From: Stenomitos frigidus_A
GTDB taxonomy: Bacteria; Cyanobacteriota; Cyanobacteriia; Leptolyngbyales; Leptolyngbyaceae
Assembly: GCF_963877135.1 (NCBI RefSeq)
Contig: NZ_CAWNSW010000160.1
Location: forward strand, 40,746-104,745
Length of the DNA stretch: 64,000 nucleotides
Direction: 5' to 3'
Of the stretch, positions 36,047 to 44,913 are shown piece by piece (position 1 is the stretch's first letter; each line of letters begins with the position of its first letter). Both the position numbers and the translations under genes were made by a program. Below the pieces are notes generated by a model. That model was not told where the DNA came from and ran no database searches. It was given only the letters and a program-made list of their open reading frames with translations.

Positions 36047-36661
36047 TTAACGAGGGGCTGCGCTCGGCTGGTCTGCACGAGGGCGAGGGTAGGGCGCATC
36101 CACAAAGCCCAACTCAAGCAGTTGCTGGTAGGCTTTTTGCCCCAGGCTGCGCGTTGGCTGTTGGCTACGGATAATTTGTACAAGTAGAGGCACTGCCAGT
36201 TCTGGCTGGCTTTGGGCACGATGCACCAGCGCCAGTTGATAGGTTGCCTGGTCACGCATTTCGGCTGCTTCCAAAGCTTTACGACGTTGAGTGTCGGCAA
36301 TGCGATTATCGATACCAGAAAAGCTCCCAGCCAGATCTTGATAAAAGTTGGAAAGCTGGTTGAAGACCTGACGCGCTTCCTGAAGCTTTTTAATCGCAGT
36401 GGGATAATTTTGAGCAGTCACGGCCTTGTCTGCTTCGTCCAGCAAGCGCTTACCGCCTTGCTGGCTGAGCAGTCCCGCGTCTTGATCGGTTGGTTTCAAA
36501 ACGCTTGGATCGTTAGGGTCGATCGGCTGTGCACGATTCGGGCTGGCTGGGAGAGCCTGGGCAAGACTGCTTCCGGGCTTCAGCAGGACAGAAGCCGCCA
36601 GGAGTGACAGGGCGATCAGCCCTGCGGTGCGGAGGATACGAGTAGTTCCAAAGGATTCCAT
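36047..36661 (-). CDS. Exported helical-repeat protein of unknown function
   Basis: A 204-residue protein with an N-terminal signal peptide (GLIALSLLAASVLLKPG...AQA). The mature part has a Pro/Asn-rich stretch and then amphipathic helices (RLLDEADKAVTAQNYPTAIKKL, EARQVFNQLSNFYQDLAGSF, MRDQATYQLALVHRAQSQPELA) that resemble degenerate TPR repeats. I know such proteins only as conserved cyanobacterial hypotheticals. A periplasmic location is inferred. It is downstream of bolA's promoter region, in the same direction but 136 bases apart. Confidence 0.75.
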   Translation of the reverse strand: MESFGTTRILRTAGLIALSLLAASVLLKPGSSLAQALPASPNRAQPIDPNDPSVLKPTDQDAGLLSQQGGKRLLDEADKAVTAQNYPTAIKKLQEARQVFNQLSNFYQDLAGSFSGIDNRIADTQRRKALEAAEMRDQATYQLALVHRAQSQPELAVPLLVQIIRSQQPTRSLGQKAYQQLLELGFVDAPYPRPRADQPSAAPR

Positions 36662-36963
36662 GAGGCAGCTCTAGCTCTAATTGCAGAAAACAGAAGAAAC
36701 ACAACTGTATCAAAACTGTGGGTATATTACCATTGCAGAGTGACTCTGCGCCTGAGTAGTTTTAGTGACTAGTAAGGGGCGCTGAATGAATCTGGTCGCT
36801 CTTGGCAGTCAGCCATCAGCGTTTAGCGTGTTTGATTTGCATGTTCTTTATGCATTAGTAAGACTGGTGAGGGCTATTGGGCACAGCGGATGAGAAGGCG
36901 TATGGCATGCCCCTGCACCCGATTCCCAATTCCCTACCCCCTTTTTCTCAATGAGGTGTTTCA
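36662..36963. other. Spacer with STRR heptamers upstream of the subtilase
   Basis: A 302-base divergent spacer. It contains the 7-mers GCAGTCA, GCCATCA and GCGTTTA (36805-36825). Nothing else was recognised. Confidence 0.5.
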
Positions 36964-39078
36964 ATGACGGATCAAACGCCAGCAAATTCGGCACCAGGCA
37001 CTCAAGGTGCAGCAATGCCCGAGTCGAGCATCAGTAGGGTGTTGCAGCGCGGTGGCGAAGAACTGTTGCTGGAGAAGGTGGACGATCGCTTTACGCTCAA
37101 TGCCATCAACAAAGCCGCGATCGCGGGTCTGATCCAACCGCTCCCTGCTGATGTCAGTCCAACACGCATACCCGCTAAACTTACAGAGATTGTGGTCGAT
37201 CCGGCTCAGCGTGACACCGTGATGCAGCAACTGCGCGATGACGATGCGGTGAACTACACCAGTCATGTGTATCAACTCAAAGATGATCCAGCCTCGCGGC
37301 TATATCTGACCAATCAACTAACGGTGCAGTTCGCTACAACTGTCACAGCAGAGACAATCGCTCAAATTACCGGGGCGGTGGGGCTACGTCAGGTGAAGCC
37401 GATTGCGGGGGTGCCCAACACATTTGTCTTTGAAGCGACCGCCAGTGCGCAAGAAAATCCGCTCAAAATCGCCAATCGCCTGATGCAGCGATCGGAGGTG
37501 CTGACGGCAGAACCAAACATCATCGTGCGCACCCAATCGCACTACCGTCCCCGCGATCCGATTTACCCCAAGCAGTGGCATCTCAACCACAACGGCGGGG
37601 CTGACCTGGCTCCCAATTCTCATGTTTCAGCTGAGAAAGCGTGGGACATTACGCGCGGCATTCGCTCGGTGACGATCGCCATCATGGATGACTCGGTAGA
37701 TCTGACCCATCCTGACTTTCAGGGCATTGGCAAAATCGTGGCTCCCCGTGACTTCAAAGAAAATGACTTTCTGCCACTGCCGGGCGATCCAGACGACAAT
37801 CATGGCACTGCCTGCGGCGGCGTTGCCACTGCCGAAGAGAATGGAATTGGAGCGATCGGTGTAGCACCGGGTTGCGCCTTGATGCCCATCCGCACGACGG
37901 GCTTTTTAGATGACCAGACGATCGAAGACTTATTCGGTTGGGCAGTCGCCAAAGGTGCATCGGTCATCTCCTGTAGCTGGGGTCCCGCCTCCGTATATTT
38001 CCCGCTGTCACTGCGACAGCGTGCTGCACTCACCCAGGCTGCCACCAACGGTCGGCGTGGTAAAGGCTGCGTCATTGTGTTTGCAGCCGGAAATGCCAAC
38101 CGACCCACCAATGGCACTGTGAATGAAAGCGGCTGGCCCAACAACGCCTTGAGCGGTGACACTGCCTGGCTGGGAGGTTTTACAGTCCATCCCGATGTCA
38201 TCACGGTCGCGGCGTCAACCAGTCTCAATAAAAAAGCAGCGTATAGCAACTGGGGTGCAGAAGTCTCTGTCTGTGCACCCAGCAACAATGCGCCGCCAGG
38301 AATCGGACTTCAAGACCTTGGTTATGTTTTTACACCACCGCAAGTGAGAGGTGCACTACCAGGGTTGGGTATTGTAACCACCGATCGCGTCGGAGCAGCA
38401 GGCTACGCGCCGGACAATATTGCGATCGACTTTGGTGGTACATCCAGCGCCTGTCCGCTTGTAGCTGGCGTGGCAGCATTGGTACTCTCAGCCAACCCCG
38501 ATTTAACCGCAGCCGAAGTCAAGCAACTGCTGCAACAAACGGCCGACAAAATTGTGGACTCCAACCCTGATCCACAGTTTGGCTTCCGCAAAGGCACCTA
38601 CGAAGCAGGAGGACGCTGCGACTGGTTTGGCTATGGCAAGGTCAATGCCGCGAAGGCAGTACAGGCGGCAGTACAGCGACAAGCCATGGCAGCGATCGCC
38701 CCTTCTCGCCAACTGCAACAGCAAAATACCACCAGTGTGGCGATTCCTGACAACGATTCACAGGGTGTAACGAGCACAATCCAGATGACAGAGGCAGGTA
38801 CGGTGAGATCGATCCAGGTCAGTGTGGCGATCGACCATAGCTTTCTGGGCGACCTGGAAATCAGCCTGACGTCCCCCTCGGATCAAATTATTTTACTCCA
38901 AAGTCGTCTACTCGGACGGAGCACCCGACTACAAACGACCTACACATTACAAACAACTGCACTACTCAGACGCTTCTTAAACCAACCCGCTCAAGGGCGT
39001 TGGCAACTGCGCGTGGTTGATGCAGCTGAAGGTGACATAGGAACGCTGAATAGTTGGACGTTGACATTGGGAGTTTGA
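36964..39078 (+). CDS. Subtilisin-like protease with P-domain (PrcA-like)
   Basis: A 704-residue serine protease close to the calcium-dependent protease PrcA of Anabaena. After a prodomain-like region (1-200) comes a peptidase S8 domain with catalytic Asp242 (IAIMDDSVDLTHPDF), His280 (DDNHGTACGG) and Ser494 (GGTSSACPLVAGV); the oxyanion Asn is in FAAGNAN. The C-terminal ~120 residues form a kexin-type P domain (IPDNDSQGVTSTIQ, SFLGDLEISLTSPS, GTLNSWTLTLGV). There is no recognisable signal peptide, as in cytoplasmic PrcA. The active-site text GTSSACP differs from the more common GTSMAAP. Confidence 0.92.
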   Translation: MTDQTPANSAPGTQGAAMPESSISRVLQRGGEELLLEKVDDRFTLNAINKAAIAGLIQPLPADVSPTRIPAKLTEIVVDPAQRDTVMQQLRDDDAVNYTSHVYQLKDDPASRLYLTNQLTVQFATTVTAETIAQITGAVGLRQVKPIAGVPNTFVFEATASAQENPLKIANRLMQRSEVLTAEPNIIVRTQSHYRPRDPIYPKQWHLNHNGGADLAPNSHVSAEKAWDITRGIRSVTIAIMDDSVDLTHPDFQGIGKIVAPRDFKENDFLPLPGDPDDNHGTACGGVATAEENGIGAIGVAPGCALMPIRTTGFLDDQTIEDLFGWAVAKGASVISCSWGPASVYFPLSLRQRAALTQAATNGRRGKGCVIVFAAGNANRPTNGTVNESGWPNNALSGDTAWLGGFTVHPDVITVAASTSLNKKAAYSNWGAEVSVCAPSNNAPPGIGLQDLGYVFTPPQVRGALPGLGIVTTDRVGAAGYAPDNIAIDFGGTSSACPLVAGVAALVLSANPDLTAAEVKQLLQQTADKIVDSNPDPQFGFRKGTYEAGGRCDWFGYGKVNAAKAVQAAVQRQAMAAIAPSRQLQQQNTTSVAIPDNDSQGVTSTIQMTEAGTVRSIQVSVAIDHSFLGDLEISLTSPSDQIILLQSRLLGRSTRLQTTYTLQTTALLRRFLNQPAQGRWQLRVVDAAEGDIGTLNSWTLTLGV

Positions 39079-39086
39079 GAGAGGGT

Positions 39087-39122
39087 GTCTGTAGGGGCGT
39101 TCCATGGAACGCCCCTACAGAC
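39087..39122. repeat. Perfect 36-bp palindrome between convergent genes
   Basis: GTCTGTAGGGGCGTTCCA (39087-39104) is followed at once by its exact reverse complement. It nearly fills the 50-base gap between the subtilase and the regulator. There is no T-run, so it is a repeat of the GTAGGGGC...GCCCCTAC class rather than a classic terminator, though it could end both transcripts. Confidence 0.85.
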
Positions 39123-39128
39123 GAAAAG

Positions 39129-39839
39129 TCATTCCACCAAATGATGATCCATAGCAAAACGAACCAGTTCAGCGCGATTGCTGGTGTCGGTTTTGCGGAG
39201 GAGGCTGCTGACGTATTTTTCAACCGTGCGGGGGCTCAAGTGCAACGATTCACCAATTTGCATATTTGAGTGCCCATCCGAAAGGATTTTGAGCACCTCG
39301 CGTTCGCGTTGAGTAAGGTTCAGCGCCGCAACGGCTACTGATAGCGCGGCATGCTGTGCGATCGACTGATATTCGTTACGACCTGACGGAGACGATCGCG
39401 CCTCTGTCTGCTCAGCGTCACGGCGGGCTGCATCCCCCCGTGCAAAGCGCCACTCTAACTCAATCAACTGCAGTCGCTCCAGCAGATTTCGCACTACTGC
39501 CCCTAACTCTTGTAGTTCGAAGGGTTTAGACAGGTAAACATCGCAGCCCGCTTGATACCCTCGAATCCGCTCTTGAGTGTCGTTACGTGCCGTCAAAAAG
39601 ACGACAGGCAGCAGTCGCGACGTGGGACGCTGCCGAATGCGACTTACCAACTCGTAACCATCCATCTGCGGCATGGTGATATCGGTGATCACGAGATGAG
39701 GCTGGTATTCATCAACCAGTCTCAGCGCTTCTTGACCATTTTCGGCCGCAATGACCAGATAACCGTTTGCCCCGAGGTAATCACTGATGGACAGCCGCGT
39801 GCCCAAGTCATCATCAGCAACAAGGATTGTGAGAGGCAT
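39129..39839 (-). CDS. rre1: NarL-type response regulator, Rre1/Ycf29-like
   Basis: A 236-residue regulator. The receiver (1-120) starts MPLTILVADDDLGTRL and has the phosphoacceptor Asp in LVITDITMPQMDGYEL, TARND and YLSKPFEL. The LuxR HTH (about 170-232) has LTQREREVLKILSDGHSNMQI and LSPRTVEKYVSSLLRKT. The N-terminus and the spacing strongly recall Rre1 (Slr1783), the homologue of plastid Ycf29, which with Hik34 or Hik2 controls heat and osmotic-stress genes. Orthology is judged from memory, not from an alignment. It is convergent with the subtilase. Confidence 0.85.
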   Translation of the reverse strand: MPLTILVADDDLGTRLSISDYLGANGYLVIAAENGQEALRLVDEYQPHLVITDITMPQMDGYELVSRIRQRPTSRLLPVVFLTARNDTQERIRGYQAGCDVYLSKPFELQELGAVVRNLLERLQLIELEWRFARGDAARRDAEQTEARSSPSGRNEYQSIAQHAALSVAVAALNLTQREREVLKILSDGHSNMQIGESLHLSPRTVEKYVSSLLRKTDTSNRAELVRFAMDHHLVE

Positions 39840-40001
39840 ACAGAAGCCGCTGCTAGTGTTGTCTAAGCCTTGAAGTATGTCAATTTTAAAGGATTCGGAG
39901 TGTCAAAGCTAAAATATAGCGGTTTCTCAGTCTCTATGGATCATGGCTGAGCGATCGCTGCCAAACGTTACGGCAGCGATCGCTCACCCTCTAGTCACTC
40001 A

Positions 40002-41588
40002 TCACTGAACACCGACCTTTAAGCTGGCAGGCTCACCCGGATTACCTTCTAGCACCACACCACGCTGGTTCGTTGAGAGATGCCGGACAATCTTGTAGAT
40101 AATCTCAATTTTGTCGGAAGCACCAATGTTTGCCGCCAATGTTTCCAAAGAGAGCAGTTGCCCGTTGGGCTTGAGCGCTGCCAAGACCTGCGTTTGCAGC
40201 GCCAAAATGTCTGCCGCTGCTTTTTTACCCGCTTCAACACCCGGTTGATGGTAGGCATTGACATGCACCAGAAAGCCATACAAACCGACTGCCCGTTCAT
40301 AAAGTGCGATCAATGCACCAACCAGCTTGGCAGACACTTCAGGAATGGTAACGGTGATGGAATCACGATGATTTTCGTAGAGTGCCTGTCGCGTGCCCTG
40401 GAGTAAGCCAGACAAGTAGTCGCCAGCTGTTGCACCAGGTTCGACTTCGATCGACGAGCCCTTGCGATCGCTCAACACTTCGATAAAGGTCAGGAAGAAG
40501 TTGGGCACCCCTTCGCGCAACTGCTGCACATAGGCATGTTGGTCGGTTGTCCCTTTGTTGCCGTAGACCGCAATACCTTGATAGACCGTCTTGCCGTCCA
40601 GATCCGTTTCCTTACCCAGAGACTCCATGACGAGCTGCTGGAGGTAACGGCTAAACAGCAACAGGCTATCTTTATACGGCAACACCACCATATCTTTTTC
40701 GCCTTTGCCGTTACCTGCAAAATACCAGGCAAGAGCTAACAGCGCCGCTGGGTTTGCCTTCAGTTGAGGAAGGCGCGTCGCCGCATCCATCTCTTTGGCA
40801 CCTGCCAACATGCTGCGGATATCGATGCCCTGCAGCGCTGCGTCAAGCAGCCCAACAGCCGACAGTTCCGACGTGCGCCCTCCCACCCAATCGAACATGG
40901 GGAAGGTTGCCAACCAGCCTTCCGATCGCGCCAGTGCATCCATTTTGCTACCAGGCATGGTAATCGCGACGGCTTGTCTGGCAAAATCTAAGCCCTTGTC
41001 TGTAAAGGCTTTCTTCGCCTCAATCATGCCGTTACGGGTTTCAGGCGTGCCGCCCGACTTAGTAATGACAATCACCAGCGTGCTACTCAACCGATCGCCC
41101 AGCTCCTTAAACACGCGATCGAAACCATCCGGGTCAGTGTTATCAAAAAAGTGAATGGTTAATGGTGGTGCAGCAGGAGCGAGAGCGGCAGCGACGAATT
41201 GTGGTCCAAGTGCAGATCCCCCAATGCCGATCGACAGAATATCGGTATATTTTGTGGACTGAGGCGGGCAGATCTCACCCGCATGAATTTTGTGGGCAAA
41301 CGCTTCTAGTTGGTCGAGCGCCTCGCTGATTTCTTGTTTGAGCGCTGGTGTCGGAGCCAAGTCAGGATCGCGCAGCCAGTAGTGACCCACCATGCGGTTT
41401 TCGTCGGGATTGGCGATCGCGCCGCCTTCCAACGCCGCCATGTCCTTAAATGCCTGCTCAAATTTGGGCTGCATGGTGGCGACAAAGGCGTCGTCAAAGC
41501 GCATGCGGCTGATGTCTAAGTAGAGCCCCAAGCCTTCGTGATAGTAAAGCCAGTCCTGGTAACGTTGCCAGAGTGCAGCAGCATCCAT
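40002..41588 (-). CDS. pgi: Glucose-6-phosphate isomerase
   Basis: Interconverts glucose 6-phosphate and fructose 6-phosphate in glycolysis, the oxidative pentose-phosphate route and glycogen metabolism. The 528-residue protein has IGIGGSALGPQFVAAAL, VITKSGGTPETRNG, the PGI signature in FDWVGGRTSELSAVG, and KGTTDQHAYVQQLREG. The start MDAAALWQRYQDWLYY matches the family; a GTG 12 bases upstream is also in frame. It is a single gene with free-standing promoter and no neighbouring sugar-metabolism genes. Confidence 0.97.
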   Translation of the reverse strand: MDAAALWQRYQDWLYYHEGLGLYLDISRMRFDDAFVATMQPKFEQAFKDMAALEGGAIANPDENRMVGHYWLRDPDLAPTPALKQEISEALDQLEAFAHKIHAGEICPPQSTKYTDILSIGIGGSALGPQFVAAALAPAAPPLTIHFFDNTDPDGFDRVFKELGDRLSSTLVIVITKSGGTPETRNGMIEAKKAFTDKGLDFARQAVAITMPGSKMDALARSEGWLATFPMFDWVGGRTSELSAVGLLDAALQGIDIRSMLAGAKEMDAATRLPQLKANPAALLALAWYFAGNGKGEKDMVVLPYKDSLLLFSRYLQQLVMESLGKETDLDGKTVYQGIAVYGNKGTTDQHAYVQQLREGVPNFFLTFIEVLSDRKGSSIEVEPGATAGDYLSGLLQGTRQALYENHRDSITVTIPEVSAKLVGALIALYERAVGLYGFLVHVNAYHQPGVEAGKKAAADILALQTQVLAALKPNGQLLSLETLAANIGASDKIEIIYKIVRHLSTNQRGVVLEGNPGEPASLKVGVQ

Positions 41589-41839
41589 AGCGGGGTTCAC
41601 GCCTCTTAACGTTCGTCACTGCCAGTGTATCCGGGCACGGGGCTAGGAACGGTAGGTTTTGGAAAGAAATAACAAAGTAGAAGGTGAGAAAGTTGGGAGC
41701 AGAGGGTACAAGGGGAGCGGAAGGTGCAAGAGGAGCGAAGGAGGTTTAGCTTTTAGCCGTCTGCCTCCCGTCTTCCCCCGCCTCCCCATCTTCCCGTCTT
41801 CCCCCGCCTCTCTGCCACTCTCTACTCCCACGCCCTTTC

Positions 41840-42139
41840 TCACAAATCCGGCTTCGGCAACAGTCGTAAAAATTTAACAATTTGTCCAGTGATTTCGAGG
41901 CTGATGAAGTAGCGATCGATCGTAAATCGGTAAAAAATAGCGCTGGAGCCGAGCGATCGAAACGCCGGTAACGACTGCAGTTGATGGACACTCGAAAAGT
42001 CTTCAAACACAAACTGCTGAATGCGCTGCCGGGCGATGGGCTCCAGCTTTTTCAGATCGAGTAAGAACGATCGTGCATAGCGGACTTCTAGGCCTTTGGC
42101 GTTCTGCATTGTGCGGGCGAGGGGAGTCTTGCCGTTCAT
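41840..42139 (-). CDS. RelE/ParE-type toxin
   Basis: A 99-residue protein with the RelE fold signature: a first strand then VRYARSFLLDLKKLEPIARQRI, AFRSLGSSAIFYRFTIDRYFIS and a C-terminal strand VKFLRLLP. This toxin class cleaves mRNA at the ribosome (RelE) or poisons gyrase (ParE). The start could also be MQNAKGLEV at 42109. It starts 7 bases after the stop of the upstream gene, which has the size and position of its antitoxin. Confidence 0.78.
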   Translation of the reverse strand: MNGKTPLARTMQNAKGLEVRYARSFLLDLKKLEPIARQRIQQFVFEDFSSVHQLQSLPAFRSLGSSAIFYRFTIDRYFISLEITGQIVKFLRLLPKPDL

Positions 42140-42146
42140 CTTGCGG

Positions 42147-42344
42147 TTATCTTGCTGACAGTAAGCGAAGCGCTTCGTCACGCGTTAAGGTATCACCAGG
42201 CTTTAACGTTTGCTTACAGGCTTGCGTTGCCCGCAGCATATAAAAGTCGCAGTAGAGTTCAGAGAGAACGATCCAAACATCGAGCAGTTCATCATCCGCT
42301 AGCTGCTCGACGAGGTGATGTGCCCGATCTTTGAGAAGACTCAT
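42147..42344 (-). CDS. Putative antitoxin of the RelE-type pair
   Basis: A 65-residue acidic helical protein starting MSLLKDRAHHLVEQLADDEL; the frame is open to 42368. It has no recognisable ribbon-helix-helix or Phd motif in its N-terminus, but the text LVEQLADDELLDVWIVLSEL resembles small antitoxins paired with RelE toxins in cyanobacteria. The assignment rests mostly on its place just upstream of the toxin gene. Confidence 0.68.
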   Translation of the reverse strand: MSLLKDRAHHLVEQLADDELLDVWIVLSELYCDFYMLRATQACKQTLKPGDTLTRDEALRLLSAR

Positions 42345-42491
42345 AATGCCCTCGAACGAAAGGTTCAACGGAGACAGATTCGTGTAGTCTCAGAATGCCC
42401 AAACAAGGAAGCAAAGCACTCGTTGGGAGGCAAATTAACGCCGCTATTCTTACTTGTATGAGCCTATTCGGCGCGAAAGGCTCCGTATAAG

Positions 42492-43748
42492 ATGTATCTC
42501 TACTGGCTCAAATTGACTGGTAGGATACGATCCAATCGCCCTTTGCTCACATTGCTCATGCTCGATTTCAGCGGCATTCTGCTGTTTTTTACGCCCGGTT
42601 ACCTTGTCTCGCTGATTATCTTTACTGCAACCTTTGCGCTGTTTAGCCTGGGCTTGAATTTGCAGTGGGGCTTCACAGGGTTAATTAACTTTGGTCACAT
42701 CGCCTTTATGACGGTTGGAGCGTATACCACTGTCCTGGTGAGCATGAAGGGGGTACCGCTCATTTTGGCGGTGCTCATTGGGGCGTGTCTGGCGGCTGGC
42801 TTAGGTCTGCTGATTGGGCTTTCCACACTGCGCCTGCGGGAAGATTATTTGGCGATCGTCACGATCGGCGTGTCTGAAGTTATTCGTCTCATCGCGCTCA
42901 ACGAAGAATGGCTCACCCAAGGCGCACGAGGCGTTTACAGCTATCCCCTGCCGCTGGAAGCGCTAACCCGACCAACCCTGATCAGCAAAATTGGCATGAT
43001 TGGCATTTGGACAGCCATTTTTGCGCTGGCTGGCTGGCAGTTGTGGCGCTGGACGTGGAAGCGACTCGATCGCCTGGGGCAGAAAGACACCCGTGAGGGC
43101 ATCCAGTCGGGACAAATCGGCAAACTGTCATTGGGTATCGCGACTGCTATTTTGGGACTGCTGCTCTATTGGGCAGGCGCAGTATCACTCTACGATTACT
43201 CCTATAAAGCGGGACTGATGCTGGTGCTGGTGCTGGTGTTGGCGCTGGTCTATTGGCGTTTAGAGGCACTGGTACGATCGCCCTGGGGTCGTGTCCTCAA
43301 AGCCATTCGTGAAGATGAGGAAATCGCTAAAGCGCTGGGCAAGAATGTGTTTTGGTACAAGCTGCAATCACTCATGCTGGGTGGGGCGATCGCGGGCATT
43401 GCGGGAGCCTTCTACGCATGGCAGTTGAGCTTCATTAATCCGGATGGCTTCATTCCCTTGATTACGTTTCAGGCATGGACGATCGTCGTTCTGGGTGGGG
43501 CTGGCAACAATGCTGGAACCCTGCTGGGAGCGGCAATCTTTTGGGCGTACAACTCAGTGACACGGTTTCTGTTGCCCGCGATCGCCCCGGCGCTACACGC
43601 GATCGTGCCTGCCATTCCGCCGACGTTGGATGAAGGCAGAGCCGGAGCCTTTCGGATTATGATCATTGGCTTACTGCTGATTGTGCTGATGATGGCGCGA
43701 CCGCAGGGCATTTTAGGCAAAAAGGAGGAACTCTCTCTTGGTCGATGA
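42492..43748 (+). CDS. livM: Branched-chain amino-acid ABC transporter permease (LivM type)
   Basis: A 418-residue inner-membrane permease. The LivM/NatI-type hallmarks are FALFSLGLNLQWGFTGLINFGHI near residue 50, LRLREDYLAIVTIG near 115, and SPWGRVLKAIREDEEIAKALGKNVFWYKL near 265, the cytoplasmic coupling loop. Around residues 185-215 is a charged insertion (KRLDRLGQKDTREGIQSGQ) not usual in LivM of E. coli. The ATPase gene follows with an 11-base overlap. The other components (binding protein, second permease, second ATPase) are not in the window, consistent with the dispersed NatI genes of cyanobacteria. Confidence 0.92.
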   Translation: MYLYWLKLTGRIRSNRPLLTLLMLDFSGILLFFTPGYLVSLIIFTATFALFSLGLNLQWGFTGLINFGHIAFMTVGAYTTVLVSMKGVPLILAVLIGACLAAGLGLLIGLSTLRLREDYLAIVTIGVSEVIRLIALNEEWLTQGARGVYSYPLPLEALTRPTLISKIGMIGIWTAIFALAGWQLWRWTWKRLDRLGQKDTREGIQSGQIGKLSLGIATAILGLLLYWAGAVSLYDYSYKAGLMLVLVLVLALVYWRLEALVRSPWGRVLKAIREDEEIAKALGKNVFWYKLQSLMLGGAIAGIAGAFYAWQLSFINPDGFIPLITFQAWTIVVLGGAGNNAGTLLGAAIFWAYNSVTRFLLPAIAPALHAIVPAIPPTLDEGRAGAFRIMIIGLLLIVLMMARPQGILGKKEELSLGR

Positions 43749-44628
43749 AAACCCCAATGCGGTTGATCCGGTAGAGCATTTAAGCCATCCTGACAGTGAA
43801 GATCTGGCAGACATCCTGGCAGATGTGGAAATGGCAGATGTGGAACCGATCGAGCGTCCTGCCAAGCTGCAACTACCACTACTGGCGGCAAGTGGGTTGA
43901 TCAAGAGCTTTGGTGGATTGGTGGCGATCGATCACGCCTCGATCGAAGTCGCCAAAGGCAGTATCACCGGACTCATTGGACCCAACGGAGCCGGAAAAAC
44001 GACGCTGTTTAACCTGCTGTCAAACTTCATCCATCCTGACAAAGGGCGTGTGCTGTTCGATGGCGAACCCATTCACCAGCTCCAGTCGTACCAGATCGCC
44101 CAACGCGGTATGATTCGTACCTTTCAAGTCGCACGAGTCCTCTCTCGCCTCTCTGTACTAGAAAATATGCTGCTGGCAACCCAACATCAAACAGGGGAAA
44201 ATTTTTGGCTCACCTGGTTTAAACAAAAGCAAATTACTGCCGAAGAACGCCAGCAGCGCGAACAGGCAATGACCATTCTGGAGTCGATCGGACTCGCACA
44301 CATGGCGCACGAATACGCAGGAGCCTTATCCGGTGGTCAACGCAAACTCCTGGAAATTGGACGAGCGCTGATGAGCCAGCCCAAGCTGATTTTGCTCGAT
44401 GAACCCGCTGCGGGAGTCAATCCCACACTGATTAAGCAAATCTGCGATCGCATCCTCACCTGGAACCGCGAAGGACTCACTTTTTTGATCATCGAACACA
44501 ACATGGACGTGATTATGTCCTTGTGCGATCGTGTCTGGGTTCTCGCCGAAGGACGCAACCTTGCTGTTGGCACCCCCACCGAAATTCAAACCAACGCTCA
44601 GGTGCTAGAAGCCTATTTGGGGCAGTAA
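43738..44628 (+). CDS. livG: Branched-chain amino-acid ABC transporter ATPase (LivG type)
   Basis: A 296-residue ATPase with a family-atypical acidic N-terminal extension of about 40 residues before the LivG core. Walker A is GPNGAGKTT, the signature LSGGQRKLLEIGRALM, Walker B LILLDEPAAGVNP and the H-loop IIEHNMDVI. It starts at TTG, supported by AAGGAGG at 43722-43728 within the upstream gene. Overlap with livM implies translational coupling. Confidence 0.93.
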   Translation: MVDENPNAVDPVEHLSHPDSEDLADILADVEMADVEPIERPAKLQLPLLAASGLIKSFGGLVAIDHASIEVAKGSITGLIGPNGAGKTTLFNLLSNFIHPDKGRVLFDGEPIHQLQSYQIAQRGMIRTFQVARVLSRLSVLENMLLATQHQTGENFWLTWFKQKQITAEERQQREQAMTILESIGLAHMAHEYAGALSGGQRKLLEIGRALMSQPKLILLDEPAAGVNPTLIKQICDRILTWNREGLTFLIIEHNMDVIMSLCDRVWVLAEGRNLAVGTPTEIQTNAQVLEAYLGQ

Positions 44629-44715
44629 CCCAAACCAACAGTCTAGGGTTAGTCAGCGATACCGAACATCAGAATGGTGTAGGCATCCAAAAATTCAGTT
44701 GAATGAAAGGAAATT

Positions 44716-44770
44716 CTGTGAAGCAACCGTAAAGTGCCTATGAAATATCCGTAAAGTACCTGTAAAAAAA
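44716..44770 (+). promoter_or_regulatory. PHO-box-like array 1 (five 11-bp units)
   Basis: Five contiguous 11-mers: CTGTGAAGCAA, CCGTAAAGTGC, CTATGAAATAT, CCGTAAAGTAC and CTGTAAAAAAA. Each begins C-[TC]-[GA]-T-[GA]-A-A. The period of exactly 11 and the 7-base head match the PhoB PHO box (CTGTCAT-N4 repeats). Located 144-198 bases upstream of the metallophosphoesterase start. Cyanobacterial SphR boxes have a somewhat different published consensus, so assignment is inference. Confidence 0.55.
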
Positions 44771-44797
44771 CGAACTCCTAACCAGCGCATAACGTAT

Positions 44798-44819
44798 CCG
44801 TAACCCATCTGTCATAAAC
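44798..44819 (+). promoter_or_regulatory. PHO-box-like array 2 (two 11-bp units)
   Basis: CCGTAACCCAT and CTGTCATAAAC. The second unit matches the E. coli PHO-box half (CTGTCATA[AT]A) closely. It is out of register with array 1 by 5 bases, so it would sit on the other face of the helix. Confidence 0.5.
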
Positions 44820-44913
44820 AATCCAGTAATCTAACGTCTTGATTGCGTAGCGCAGGCGAGGGCTATTTGTCCAGAATGCGCTCACAGATTAAAAGAATTA
44901 AGTAAGGATTGAT

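Noticed and set aside
41643..41877. Frames over the C/T-rich stretch between pgi and the RelE-type gene
   Set aside because: Low-complexity polypyrimidine text yields Pro/Ser/Leu-rich frames in several phases; not coding.
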